The notes under the pieces are model-generated. The model saw only the letters and a program-made list of their open reading frames with translations. It searched no databases and was not told where the DNA came from. Below are positions 51,059-60,241 of a stretch of DNA of 64,000 nucleotides, one piece after another (within the stretch, counting starts at the first letter, position 1; every line of letters begins with the position of its first letter). The position numbers were made by a program, and so were the translations under genes. Origin of the DNA: Clostridium sp. HBUAS56010 (GTDB taxonomy: Bacteria; Bacillota; Clostridia; Lachnospirales; Lachnospiraceae); the NCBI RefSeq assembly GCF_007115105.1, contig NZ_SULJ01000003.1, positions 124,001 through 188,000 on the forward strand, in the 5' to 3' direction.

Positions 51059-51490
51059 TTACAACACCTTCTTCAACCGCTCAATATGATTCTCTTCAAT
51101 TTTTAAAAGCTTCTTCATCAGGTCCACAATATCCTTTTGTGCCTCTCCTTCATACTGCCCAATGCGCTTGATACAATCAATCACTCCCATGGTTCCGCCT
51201 CGAATCAACATTTCCGCCATATGGGAAGCAGACTTATCCACAAACGTTTTCATATCAATGGTCAGATATGCCATGACTTTTTCCATGGCTCCTATTTCTT
51301 TTTCCTTTAATCCATGTTGATTCAGCAGTTCCTTTGCCTCTTCATGAATCTGTGTATATTCTTCTAATTCTTCTTTCAGATGATTGGCAAAGCTTTCGTT
51401 ATCGGTCATGGGAAGAAGCTGATTGACCGTCTCCACTCCCATCTGGGAATTCTGATAGATAAAATTTAACAATTCTGCATCTGCGTTCAT
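51059..51490 (-). CDS. ferritin-like four-helix protein
   Basis: The 143-residue, all-helical protein has ELEEYTQIHEEAKELL and KIEENHIERL, the spaced Glu and His pattern of ferritin-like or DUF2383-type proteins. No membrane segment and no signal peptide. It may bind a diiron site or a spore-coat partner; it is next to a superoxide reductase-like gene on the other strand, which suits an oxidative-stress role, but the family is not certain. Confidence 0.6.
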   Translation of the reverse strand: MNADAELLNFIYQNSQMGVETVNQLLPMTDNESFANHLKEELEEYTQIHEEAKELLNQHGLKEKEIGAMEKVMAYLTIDMKTFVDKSASHMAEMLIRGGTMGVIDCIKRIGQYEGEAQKDIVDLMKKLLKIEENHIERLKKVL

Positions 51491-51532
51491 GATTCCACCT
51501 CATATCTTTTTTCTTTTAGTATGGGATAAAAA

Positions 51533-53500
51533 TCAGTTTTCTATGAAAATACCTTCCTGCTCCTGCAAAAGCTGGAATTTTTCCACTTCTTTTTGAAGCA
51601 TTTCAGCCTGGCTTTTCAGTTCTTCTCCCGCAGAGGAATTTTCTTCTGCCATTGATACGTTGGATTGAATGACCGCGGATACTTTTGACAAGCCCTGATT
51701 GATCTGCTCCATGGACCGAACCTGATCCAGAGAGGAAGCCTCCACCTCTTTTATCGTCTGCTCCACCTGACCGGACTGCAAGGCGATCTGGCGGAATACT
51801 TCTCCGGTTTCTTCTGTCAGCCGCTTCCCCTCAGTGACGGATCGAACGGATTGCTCAATCAGTTCAGAGGTCTGCTGTGCAGCTTTTGCTGATCTTTCAG
51901 CCAGATTCCTGACTTCGCCGGCAACCACCGTAAATCCTTTTCCTGCAGTTCCTGCCCGGGCAGCCTCCACCGCAGCATTTAATGCAAGAATATTGGTCTG
52001 AAACGCAATGTCTTCTATGAGTTTTGTAATACTGGAAATCTTACCAGATGACAGGCTGATTTCTTCTATGGCATGCTGCAGTTGTTCCATGTGCTGGTTG
52101 CCTGCCTCTACTTTCGCTCCTGATTCATGGATATGTCTGGAAGCCAGACCTACGGATTCCACGTTTTTTTCCGTCTGGCGCTGTACCTCTTTTATGACGG
52201 AGTGAAGATCTTCTACTGCCACAGACTGCTCTTCACTTCCAGAAGCAAGAAAATGAGAAGCATCTGAGACCTGGGAAGCTCCGCTATTAACTGCCTGTGC
52301 CGAATCCTGAACGCTTCGAAGGGTTTCGCTCAAACGTAGGGCAATGGATTCCATTGAGGTACGGAGACGGTCAAATTCTCCAGGGTATTCACAACTGCTT
52401 GCAACAGACAGATTTCCGTAAGAAATCTCCTTGAGATAAGATGAAATGTCTCCAATGATCTCTTTATATTTGGAAGCCATATCATTAATCCTTTGCGTGA
52501 TCTCTCCAATCTCATCGTCCCTCTCAACCAAAAGCTCCATATCTAAGTCTCCCTGCGAGAACCGCTGAAGAGAAGCCACCACTTTTCCAACAGGTCCGGT
52601 GATCCGGTTCACAACCTTTAAAATAGTCAGCACTCCAAAAGCCAGAGAAAAGAAGCCCAGCACAACCGCACAGACTACAGAAGTCCAGATTCCCGACATG
52701 AATTCTGACTGCAGGGCTGTTACATTTACAGACCAGCCATTGGTTTCTTTAATGGGTGCATAAGACCCGATTTTTTTCTTGCCATCTGCATGAAAAAAGC
52801 GGAATCCACTCCTGCCTTTTATCATGTCCTCTTCCAGGTCTTTTATCTCCTTGTAGGCTGCAGGATTCTTTTTCCCGTCTTCTATGGAATTCTGCCTGCT
52901 CTGGACCAGGGAAAGATCCTCGCATGCCACCTTGGTCCCGGCACTGTCCAAAATATATGTGCTTCCAGTCTCTCCTAACCTGGCATCCTTTATAATGGTT
53001 TCAAAGACAGAATAAGGAAATTCCAGTAAAATGACAAGATCCCCATATGGGTAAGCATATTGAAAGGAAACAGAATCTTTTTGAATCACGGGGTCTGATA
53101 AAAATGGAGTTCCCTCTTTTGCCCTTTGATAGGCCATGTTTTCCTGATAGGAACTTCCGCTTACAATGGATTTGCCATCTGGTGAGATAATATCTATCTT
53201 ATTCAGACCGTATTGGGAACTGGATATGGTCAGAAATATGCTGATATTTCCTCCACGTCCTGCACTTCCTTTTTCATAAAGAGCAATGGATTCTGCAATA
53301 ATAGAATAATCTTTTAATTGTTGTGTGACTTTCTCAGCCACCAGTTCCGATGTCTCATTGAGACTTTTTGCCAGTGATTTGTGCGCGGTATCATAAATAA
53401 GAAATATGGAGCTTACAGACAATAGAATTATGATGCAGGTAATACTGCTTATGGTGAATAAAACCAGTTCCTTTTTTATTCCTTTTCGACGTCTGGCCAT
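51533..53500 (-). CDS. methyl-accepting chemotaxis protein with dCache-like sensor
   Basis: The start is ATG 53500 ([13 protein letters not shown]), after GGAGG; 655 residues. It has an N-terminal helix (about 12-32), an extracytoplasmic Cache domain (about 35-275; RKGR-type ligand region around [20 protein letters not shown]), a second helix ([18 protein letters not shown]), HAMP ([20 protein letters not shown]) and a signalling domain with [20 protein letters not shown]. Cache sensors bind amino acids, organic acids or amines. No che genes are adjacent. A 27-base hairpin lies in its leader. Confidence 0.95.
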   Translation of the reverse strand: MARRRKGIKKELVLFTISSITCIIILLSVSSIFLIYDTAHKSLAKSLNETSELVAEKVTQQLKDYSIIAESIALYEKGSAGRGGNISIFLTISSSQYGLNKIDIISPDGKSIVSGSSYQENMAYQRAKEGTPFLSDPVIQKDSVSFQYAYPYGDLVILLEFPYSVFETIIKDARLGETGSTYILDSAGTKVACEDLSLVQSRQNSIEDGKKNPAAYKEIKDLEEDMIKGRSGFRFFHADGKKKIGSYAPIKETNGWSVNVTALQSEFMSGIWTSVVCAVVLGFFSLAFGVLTILKVVNRITGPVGKVVASLQRFSQGDLDMELLVERDDEIGEITQRINDMASKYKEIIGDISSYLKEISYGNLSVASSCEYPGEFDRLRTSMESIALRLSETLRSVQDSAQAVNSGASQVSDASHFLASGSEEQSVAVEDLHSVIKEVQRQTEKNVESVGLASRHIHESGAKVEAGNQHMEQLQHAIEEISLSSGKISSITKLIEDIAFQTNILALNAAVEAARAGTAGKGFTVVAGEVRNLAERSAKAAQQTSELIEQSVRSVTEGKRLTEETGEVFRQIALQSGQVEQTIKEVEASSLDQVRSMEQINQGLSKVSAVIQSNVSMAEENSSAGEELKSQAEMLQKEVEKFQLLQEQEGIFIEN

Positions 53501-53528
53501 CTGTTTCAAACCTCCAACCTATGATTTG

Positions 53529-53555
53529 TTGGTCCCCTGTTCCTTTAGGGACCAA
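53529..53555. other. leader hairpin of the chemoreceptor gene
   Basis: TTGGTCCC and GGGACCAA form a perfect 8-bp stem with an 11-base loop, about 15 bases before the GGAGG of the chemoreceptor. No T-run follows, so it is not a terminator; it may shape translation initiation. Confidence 0.6.
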
Positions 53556-53696
53556 TGTATATATCGGAAACCTTTTCCTCTTCAAATAGACAGTTTACAG
53601 ACTCTTTACCTGATTTTACAGAATCATTGCATTACTTTACCTTTATTTTTCTTAACTTACATAAACTTTACAAATTGTCTTTCTTTTAATACAACA

Positions 53697-53730
53697 AAAA
53701 AACCTTGTACTCAATATCGAATACAAGATT
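53697..53730 (-). terminator. terminator of the tRNA-Tyr/tRNA-Leu unit
   Basis: CTTGTA / TACAAG stem and TTTTTTTG on the minus strand, just beyond tRNA-Leu. Confidence 0.75.
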
Positions 53731-53740
53731 TTCACATTCA

Positions 53741-53826
53741 TGCCGGCGACCGGAATCGAACCGGTACGGGCGATTAAGCCCGCAGGATTTTAAGTCCTGT
53801 GCGTCTGCCAGTTCCGCCACGCCGGC
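53741..53826 (-). tRNA. tRNA-Leu (anticodon TAA)
   Basis: Class II tRNA with a long variable arm (CGGGCTTAATCGCCCG). Acceptor GCCGGCG/CGCCGGC, anticodon arm CAGGA-CTTAAAA-TCCTG with anticodon TAA. It is second in the tRNA-Tyr/Leu unit. Confidence 0.97.
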
Positions 53827-53866
53827 ATTCTCATATATAACTACAGTTTCCTGCTGCTATACGGAG

Positions 53867-53948
53867 TGGGCGGAGAAGGATTCGAACCTTCGAAATCGTC
53901 GATAACAGATTTACAGTCTGCCCCCTTTGGCCACTCGGGAACCCGCCC
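53867..53948 (-). tRNA. tRNA-Tyr (anticodon GTA)
   Basis: Class II tRNA; acceptor GGGCGGG/CCGCCC, anticodon loop CTGTAAA with anticodon GTA, variable arm TCGACGATTTCGA region. It is first in the unit and lies directly behind the promoter. Confidence 0.97.
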
Positions 53949-53972
53949 ATGCTTTTTAAGTAAGCGTTAGTA

Positions 53973-54001
53973 ATTCTAACACATGGTCGAAAAAAAATCA
54001 A
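53973..54001 (-). promoter_or_regulatory. promoter of the tRNA-Tyr/tRNA-Leu unit
   Basis: TTGATT (53996-54001) and TAGAAT (53973-53978) on the minus strand, 17 bases apart, about 24 bases ahead of tRNA-Tyr. Confidence 0.7.
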
Positions 54002-54026
54002 GGGTTTTTTGTAAATTTTTTAACTT

Positions 54027-56069
54027 TTATGTTGTCTTTAAGACAAGAAGAACAGAGCTTGTTTCCGGCATCCATACGTTCACATGGCCATTCTGTACGG
54101 TATAGGTAACCTTCCCCACATTATAGCCCCTTTCATCAGTAAACATATGCCTGATCATCTTCTCTCCATTCCGGACTCCAAGCTGCCACACCGGAATCTC
54201 CACCTCCCGTTTTATAAGGCAATGATTGACTGCAACCGCACATACACTTCCTTCACAGAATCTGCCATAAGAGATCAGATGATCTTCTGCAAGAAGCTGT
54301 TTTAAGGAGCCTTTCCGAAGGGCTTTCATTCTCCGGTGAAAGGAAGTCATATACCGGTGAAACTCAATCAACTCAAAATCTTCTCTGCCCCACGGATACG
54401 TCCTCCGGTTGTCCGGGTCTGTAAAGCCGCACAGACCGGCTTCATCTCCGTAATAGATGGCAGGTGCTCCCGGCCAGGTCATCTGAATCATCACCGCTTC
54501 CCGGAATATTCCATAGTGAACCCCAAGAGAAGCCGCCTCCGGTCCAAGGGTTGCTGCTCTGCCCGTCTTTTGATTGGTTCTCGTAAGAAAACGAGAGTGA
54601 TCATGATTGGACAATTGGTTCATCGCCGCAAACAAAGACCCGGTCATCATACGGCTCATATGCTCATTCATGGATTGAAAGAAACGTTTCCCATCTCCAA
54701 ATAAATCCATGTTTTTTTCATCGCTGTGCTTCTCCATTCCAGTAAGGAACCAACTGACCGGTTCCATAAATCCATCATAGTTCATTATGGTATCCCACTG
54801 ATCTCCCTGTAGCCAGTCAGACGGGTCTCCATAGTGTTCAGCAAGTATCAGCGCCTCAGGATTGGCTTCCTTTACGGCTTTGCGAAATGCCCGCCAAAAC
54901 TCATGGTTATACTGGCTGGTACGCCCCAAATCTGCCGCCACATCAAGGCGCCAGCCATCTGCGCAGTAAGGCGGAGAGACCCATTTCCTGGCAACAGCAA
55001 GGATTTCTTCAAATAGGGCAGGCGATTCTTCATAATTCAGCTTAGGAAGGGTCAAATGCCCCCACCAGCCATCGTAAGTGTCATTATAAGGCCACCCTTC
55101 CTGGTCTGAGAACCGGAAATAGGACTGGTACGGACTTTCCTTTGTTAAAAAGGCTCCTGGCTCATAATCTCCGGACATGGCATAGATTCCTTCTCCATCA
55201 AGCCACTTATGAAACGAACCACAGTGATTAAACACGCCATCAAGAATTACCTTCATTCCCCGTCTGTGAATCTCTTGTATAAACCTGGAAAAAAAAGCGT
55301 CACTGGCAGCCAGATTATCCTGGTCTGTGGTGCGAATCATATATCTGGTTGCTCCTTTGTTGTCAAAAGCCCCCTCTTCCACCACTTCACCGCCGTCTTT
55401 TACAAGGACCCCGTAATGAGGGTCAATGTGATCATAATCCTGACAGTCGTATTTATGATTGGAAGGTGATACAAAGATGGGGTTTAAATAGAGTACTTCC
55501 ACACCAAGAGTCTGTAAATAATCCAGCTTTTTCAACACTCCCTGTAGATCTCCTCCGTAAAAGAATCCTACATCCATCTGTTCCGGGAATTTCTCCCAGT
55601 CCGTCACCTGAGTAACCAGCTTTCCAAGATAGATATATTCCCGGTCCTTTACATCATTATCCGGATTCCCATTATAAAACCGATCTACATAAATCTGATA
55701 CATCACAGCCCCCTTTGCCCATTCCGGAACAGAGAATCCGGGAATCAGGCGAAAGCGGTACTGGGGAAATGATGTTTCAGAAACACCAAGGCGGTTATAG
55801 AACACATGTTCTTCTCCGTTTTCTATATAAAATACATAATAAAGAGGCTGGAGACCTGGAATTTGTCTGTGTTCATAGTAATCAAACACTCCATCGGAAC
55901 AGACCTTCTTCATGATTGTCTTACGTTTTTCTTCCTCTTCTACAAAATAAACCTGACTTCCGTCATCGGCTGCCGTACGGAACAAAAAGCACACTTCCTC
56001 TGCTTCTCCCGGCTCCGCTGGAAAACGGAAATTCTCTGTCTCATCGGCAAACAATGCGTCTATATTCAT
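54027..56069 (-). CDS. GH13 alpha-glycosidase (neopullulanase/cyclomaltodextrinase-like)
   Basis: The 680-residue intracellular enzyme (no signal peptide) has an N-terminal beta domain typical of neopullulanases (about 1-120) before the TIM barrel. The four GH13 regions are present: DGVFNHCG, GWRLDVAADLG (nucleophile Asp), LILAEHYGD (acid/base Glu) and LSNHDHSRF. It should hydrolyse or transfer alpha-1,4 or 1,6 glucan oligosaccharides or cyclodextrins. It is transcribed alone, preceded by a candidate terminator at 56164-56189. Start MNIDALFADET after AAGGAAATGG. Confidence 0.92.
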   Translation of the reverse strand: MNIDALFADETENFRFPAEPGEAEEVCFLFRTAADDGSQVYFVEEEEKRKTIMKKVCSDGVFDYYEHRQIPGLQPLYYVFYIENGEEHVFYNRLGVSETSFPQYRFRLIPGFSVPEWAKGAVMYQIYVDRFYNGNPDNDVKDREYIYLGKLVTQVTDWEKFPEQMDVGFFYGGDLQGVLKKLDYLQTLGVEVLYLNPIFVSPSNHKYDCQDYDHIDPHYGVLVKDGGEVVEEGAFDNKGATRYMIRTTDQDNLAASDAFFSRFIQEIHRRGMKVILDGVFNHCGSFHKWLDGEGIYAMSGDYEPGAFLTKESPYQSYFRFSDQEGWPYNDTYDGWWGHLTLPKLNYEESPALFEEILAVARKWVSPPYCADGWRLDVAADLGRTSQYNHEFWRAFRKAVKEANPEALILAEHYGDPSDWLQGDQWDTIMNYDGFMEPVSWFLTGMEKHSDEKNMDLFGDGKRFFQSMNEHMSRMMTGSLFAAMNQLSNHDHSRFLTRTNQKTGRAATLGPEAASLGVHYGIFREAVMIQMTWPGAPAIYYGDEAGLCGFTDPDNRRTYPWGREDFELIEFHRYMTSFHRRMKALRKGSLKQLLAEDHLISYGRFCEGSVCAVAVNHCLIKREVEIPVWQLGVRNGEKMIRHMFTDERGYNVGKVTYTVQNGHVNVWMPETSSVLLVLKTT

Positions 56070-56163
56070 AGGATCTCCATTTCCTTCCTTCTCTTCTATC
56101 TATTACTATCTTATCCGATTGATCTCAAATATACAACCCGGCTTTTGTTTTTGAAATAGAAAA

Positions 56164-56189
56164 AACGGTCAGCGGGGTAGCTGACCGTT
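56164..56189 (-). terminator. orphan intrinsic terminator upstream of the amylase gene
   Basis: AACGGTCAGC / GCTGACCGTT is a perfect 10-bp stem followed on the minus strand by TTTTTTC. No annotated gene ends there. Confidence 0.75.
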
Positions 56190-56357
56190 CTTCGGAGAAG
56201 GTATTTCGTTTCTTATGGGGTGTAGCAAAAACTATATAATGTATTGGGGGGGTTTACGTTTATAAATATACCATGAAGCTCAGAATAAGTGTGCACAAAC
56301 ATCATTTTTTTGAATCTGTTTTTTTATGCACTTTTGCATACCATGTAGATAGGTTAC

Positions 56358-56406
56358 AAAAAAGCAAAGAATCTCAGACAAAAGTTAGATATTTTATCTG
56401 AGATTC
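56358..56406 (-). terminator. ftsH terminator
   Basis: GAATCTCAGA and TCTGAGATTC form the stem and TTTGCTTTTTTG follows on the minus strand, directly behind the ftsH stop. Confidence 0.85.
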
Positions 56407-56413
56407 TCCACTT

Positions 56414-58261
56414 CTATTTTAGGAAGTCATTAGAAATCTGTTCTGCTTCGGAAGAAGCAGGGAAAAGACTTTCGAATTCCTTTTGACCAATTTTTTCCTT
56501 TTCCATGAGCATTTTACAGCAGGCATGGAGTACATCTTCATGCTGCAAGATAATCTCCTTTGCCTTTTTGTAGCACTCATCAATAATCCGTTTTACCTCA
56601 TTGTCTATGGTATTGGCTACCTGACTGCCGTAGTTCTTGGTATGAGCCAGATCCCGGCCGATGAAAACTTCATCTCCATCATTGTCATAATTAATCATGC
56701 CCACCTGATCAGACATTCCGTACTGGGTTACCATGGCACGAGCAAGAGCAGTTGCCTGCTTAATATCCTGGGAGGCTCCGGTGGTAATATCCCCGAAGAT
56801 AATCTCTTCTGCTATTCTGCCGCCTAAATCAACCATAATATCCTGCAGCATCTTCCCTTTGGTATTAAACATATGATCATTCTCCGGCAAAGGCATGGTA
56901 TATCCGGCAGCACTCATCCCGGTTGGAATAATTGAGATGGTATGAACCGGTCCTTCATCCGGAAGAAGATGGAATAAAATTGCGTGACCAGCTTCGTGAT
57001 AAGCGGTAATCCGCTTCTCCTTTTCGGTAATAACCTTGCTCTTTTTCTCGGCTCCGATGCCGACCTTAACAAATGACTTATCAATATCAGCCTGGGTAAT
57101 AAACTTTTTGCTGTGTCTGGCTGCATAAATAGCGGCTTCATTGAGAAGATTCTCTAAGTCCGCCCCGGTAAATCCGGAGGTGGTCTGGGCAACTCTTCTT
57201 AAATCCACGTCTTCTGCCAAGGGCTTTTCTTTGGAATGAACTTTTAAGATTTCTTCTCTTCCCTTTACATCAGGTCTGCCTACACCGACCTTTCTGTCAA
57301 ACCTTCCGGGACGCAGAATGGCAGGATCTAAAATATCCACACGGTTAGTGGCTGCCATAACAATAATTCCTTCATTGATCCCAAACCCATCCATCTCCAC
57401 CAGAAGCTGGTTTAAGGTCTGTTCACGTTCGTCATGTCCTCCACCCATCCCCGTTCCTCTGCGGCGGGCAACTGCATCAATCTCATCAATAAATATAATA
57501 CAGGGCGCGTGCTTCTTGCCCTCTTCAAACAAATCTCTGACACGGGATGCACCCACACCGACAAACATCTCCACAAAATCCGATCCCGATATGGAGAAGA
57601 ATGGAACACCAGCCTCTCCTGCAACGGCTTTGCCAAGGAGCGTCTTACCGGTTCCCGGAGGTCCTACAAGCAGGATTCCTTTGGGGATTCTGGCACCAAC
57701 TCCCGTATACTTCTGAGGATTTTTCAAAAAGTCAACGACTTCTTCCAGTTCCTCCTTCTCTTCTTCCAGTCCTGCTACCTTGCTGAAATTAATCTTATTG
57801 GCATCCTTTGCCAGAAGCGCCCGGCTTCTTCCAAAATTCATCATCTTGGAATTGGCACTGCCTGCTCCTGCTCTGGCATTCATTACCATGAACAAAAATA
57901 CTACGGCAACGGCGGTAAGTATCAGCGGAAGAGTGATGGTTAAAAACAGATTCTCTTTCTGTACCGCATCCACCGTATAGGTAATTCCGCTGCGGTCCAG
58001 ACGGTCCTGAATCCCGATCACATCGGATACATTCGCCTGCTTTGATGTGCCGTCAGTCATGGACATCTCAATCTTGCCTGTTGGGGGCGGATCATTCTGT
58101 CTGATGTTCGCAGATGCTATATTCCCGTTGTCAATAGCCAGCATCAATTCCTGGTTGGTGATGATCTGACTCTTTTGGGGAAGCCTGCTGGCAAATAAAA
58201 GCATGATAACCAGAAGGAGCAGAAATCCCAAGCCTTTAAATGGTTGCTGTTGTTTCAACAT
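56414..58261 (-). CDS. ftsH: FtsH, membrane AAA+ zinc protease
   Basis: The 615-residue protein has two membrane helices (about 10-28 and 106-125) enclosing a small outer domain. The AAA+ module follows, with Walker A GPPGTGKT (about 198-205), Walker [11 protein letters not shown] and the SRH arginines in [20 protein letters not shown]. The zinc site is [13 protein letters not shown]. It degrades membrane and cytosolic proteins and is needed for sporulation in related species. It ends the tilS-hpt-ftsH operon, nine bases after hpt. The C-terminal region is complete. Confidence 0.97.
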   Translation of the reverse strand: MLKQQQPFKGLGFLLLLVIMLLFASRLPQKSQIITNQELMLAIDNGNIASANIRQNDPPPTGKIEMSMTDGTSKQANVSDVIGIQDRLDRSGITYTVDAVQKENLFLTITLPLILTAVAVVFLFMVMNARAGAGSANSKMMNFGRSRALLAKDANKINFSKVAGLEEEKEELEEVVDFLKNPQKYTGVGARIPKGILLVGPPGTGKTLLGKAVAGEAGVPFFSISGSDFVEMFVGVGASRVRDLFEEGKKHAPCIIFIDEIDAVARRRGTGMGGGHDEREQTLNQLLVEMDGFGINEGIIVMAATNRVDILDPAILRPGRFDRKVGVGRPDVKGREEILKVHSKEKPLAEDVDLRRVAQTTSGFTGADLENLLNEAAIYAARHSKKFITQADIDKSFVKVGIGAEKKSKVITEKEKRITAYHEAGHAILFHLLPDEGPVHTISIIPTGMSAAGYTMPLPENDHMFNTKGKMLQDIMVDLGGRIAEEIIFGDITTGASQDIKQATALARAMVTQYGMSDQVGMINYDNDGDEVFIGRDLAHTKNYGSQVANTIDNEVKRIIDECYKKAKEIILQHEDVLHACCKMLMEKEKIGQKEFESLFPASSEAEQISNDFLK

Positions 58262-58270
58262 GCTGCCTCC

Positions 58271-58798
58271 TTATTGCTGTTCTATAACTCCTATATATGG
58301 CAAATTCCTGTATATCTGATCGTAATCAAGACCATATCCCACGATAAACTCATCCGGGACTGTGAAACAGGTATACTTCACCTGTACCTGCTTTTTCACC
58401 CTGCGTTCCGGTTTATCAAGCAGAGTACACAGTTCGATGCTGTTTGGATTTCTTTGCTTTAATACCTCTATTAAATACGATAAGGTATTACCGGAATCAA
58501 TGATATCTTCAACGATCAGGACATCCTTTCCCTCAATGGGATCATCAAGATCCTTTGTGATCTTTACGATACCGCTTGATACGGTGCCGGACCCGTAACT
58601 GGATACGGACATGAAATCCATGGTAAGCGGCAGGCTGATTCGTTTTGCAACTTCACAGGTAAAGAAAACTCCTCCTTTTAAAATACAAATCAAATGAAGC
58701 TTCTTTCCTTCATAATCCTTGCTTACCTGATCTGCGATTTCCTTAATTCTTTCTGCCACTTTTTCTTCTGATAATAATACACGTATCTTATCATCCAT
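58271..58798 (-). CDS. hpt: hypoxanthine phosphoribosyltransferase
   Basis: The 175-residue enzyme carries the PRPP loop VLIVEDIIDSGNTLSYL and the flexible loop SYGSGTVSSG. It salvages hypoxanthine and guanine to IMP and GMP. It overlaps tilS by eight bases and precedes ftsH, the classic tilS-hprT-ftsH order of Firmicutes. Confidence 0.96.
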   Translation of the reverse strand: MDDKIRVLLSEEKVAERIKEIADQVSKDYEGKKLHLICILKGGVFFTCEVAKRISLPLTMDFMSVSSYGSGTVSSGIVKITKDLDDPIEGKDVLIVEDIIDSGNTLSYLIEVLKQRNPNSIELCTLLDKPERRVKKQVQVKYTCFTVPDEFIVGYGLDYDQIYRNLPYIGVIEQQ

Positions 58799-60167
58799 TG
58801 TATTTTCCTCCGTCTAGCTGCATTTGTATTACTGTATGGGTATCATCTGTTATCTTATAGTATTCACTGATCCGGTATCCGATGACCCACAGGACATGGG
58901 AACCCTCCGCAATAAGCGGGATCCTTCCCCGGTCTTCTCTGGGTATCTTTTCATCAATCATAAATGCTTTGACGGTCTTTCTGCCGCCTCCGGCCAGTGT
59001 CATGTAATCTCCGGTTTTCCGATACCTCACAGAGAGCGCACATTTGATTTTATCATAATCAAACCATTTCGTATACCCGTTTTGGGGAATTTCCTGACCT
59101 TTTTTATAGGGAAAGACTTGAAAATCAACCTGGGGAAGCAACATATCCCTGGAATAATCCACAGATTCATTTCTATATTTGTTCTTTATCCACAAACGAT
59201 CCGTAATTCTTACTGCTAAAAGTCCTCCGGGAAGATCAATCTGCCTGCCTGCTAACGAAGAAGCAAGTGACTTGATGTTTTCCACATGAGTCATGGTAAT
59301 ATCTTTCATGGAGGAATGAACCTGATGAATCATTTGGCGGATTATATAAGTGATGATAATGTCTTCCTGAGAAAGAAGCTGTTCTGTGCAAAGCGCACAG
59401 GCTGTAACCTGGTTTTTCTCATCAAACTCCCAGGAACCATGCTGCTCCAAATACCTGCATGCCTGCTTTTCTAAATATGTGTCTGCTTTTGCCGCCAGTT
59501 CTCCGGCATGAACAATGTTCTCTGCAGCACGGGTATTGATCTGTTCCCGGATCTGAGGCAGCAGGGAAATCCGGAGTCGGTTCCTTGCATAATCCGTATG
59601 GGAATTTGTAGAGTCCTCACAATAAGATATCCCTTTTCCCTCCAGATATGCAACAATTTCCTTCTTGCCCGTAATCAGCAACGGCCGGACAATACGCTCT
59701 CTTACCGGGCGCATTCCTCCAAGCCCTTTTAATCCAGTTCCCCGGAAAAGATGGTAAAGAATGGTTTCTGCCTGGTCATCCGCATGATGGGCAACTGCGA
59801 TTTTGTCTCCATGAAAGGCAATCCGCTGTTTTTCAAAGATTTCATACCGCAAATGTCTTCCAGCTTCTTCTACTGACATCTTATGCTCTCTTGCATATTC
59901 TGCTGCATCCACTGAAACACATTCGAACGGAACAGAAAGAGACCTGGAAAGTTCTCTGGCATAATTACTGTCCCTGTCTGCCTCCAGACCTCTTAACCCG
60001 TGATGGACATGGACCGCTTTTAAGGTCAGTCCAAGCACATCCTTTAATTCATTTAAAATTACAAGAAGACAGACCGAATCGGCTCCTCCGGAAAGCGCAA
60101 CAATAATGCGGTCTCCCGGAGTAAACAGCCGGTTCCGTCTGATAAAATCCAATATCGTTTTGTACAT
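58791..60167 (-). CDS. tilS: tRNA(Ile)-lysidine synthetase
   Basis: The 458-residue enzyme has the P-loop pyrophosphatase motif VALSGGADSVCLL (about 24-36) and HADDQAETILYHLFRGTGLK, then a C-terminal tRNA-binding part. It makes lysidine at position 34 of the AUA-reading tRNA-Ile and is essential. A promoter region with no strong elements precedes it; it may be co-transcribed with spoIIE across the 74-base gap. Confidence 0.96.
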   Translation of the reverse strand: MYKTILDFIRRNRLFTPGDRIIVALSGGADSVCLLVILNELKDVLGLTLKAVHVHHGLRGLEADRDSNYARELSRSLSVPFECVSVDAAEYAREHKMSVEEAGRHLRYEIFEKQRIAFHGDKIAVAHHADDQAETILYHLFRGTGLKGLGGMRPVRERIVRPLLITGKKEIVAYLEGKGISYCEDSTNSHTDYARNRLRISLLPQIREQINTRAAENIVHAGELAAKADTYLEKQACRYLEQHGSWEFDEKNQVTACALCTEQLLSQEDIIITYIIRQMIHQVHSSMKDITMTHVENIKSLASSLAGRQIDLPGGLLAVRITDRLWIKNKYRNESVDYSRDMLLPQVDFQVFPYKKGQEIPQNGYTKWFDYDKIKCALSVRYRKTGDYMTLAGGGRKTVKAFMIDEKIPREDRGRIPLIAEGSHVLWVIGYRISEYYKITDDTHTVIQMQLDGGKYNG

Positions 60168-60241
60168 TCAGCCACCTTCCTTAGTTGATTTTCTCCCCTC
60201 TTTATTATAAATATACCCGTAAAACATGTCTGTTGCAATTA

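Larger units (their letters stand above)
56070..56413. other. intergenic region with two hairpins
   Basis: It holds the ftsH terminator (56358-56406) and an extra hairpin with a T-run (56164-56189). Between them lies an AT-rich stretch with a G/C homopolymer (GGGGGGG near 56253). No protein gene is seen. A short minus-strand RNA ending at the second hairpin is possible. Confidence 0.5.

Noticed and set aside
53966-53980. GTTAG-TAATT-CTAAC resembling the shared operator
   Set aside because: The centre is five bases, not six, and it coincides with the -10 region of the tRNA-Tyr promoter, so it is more likely chance.
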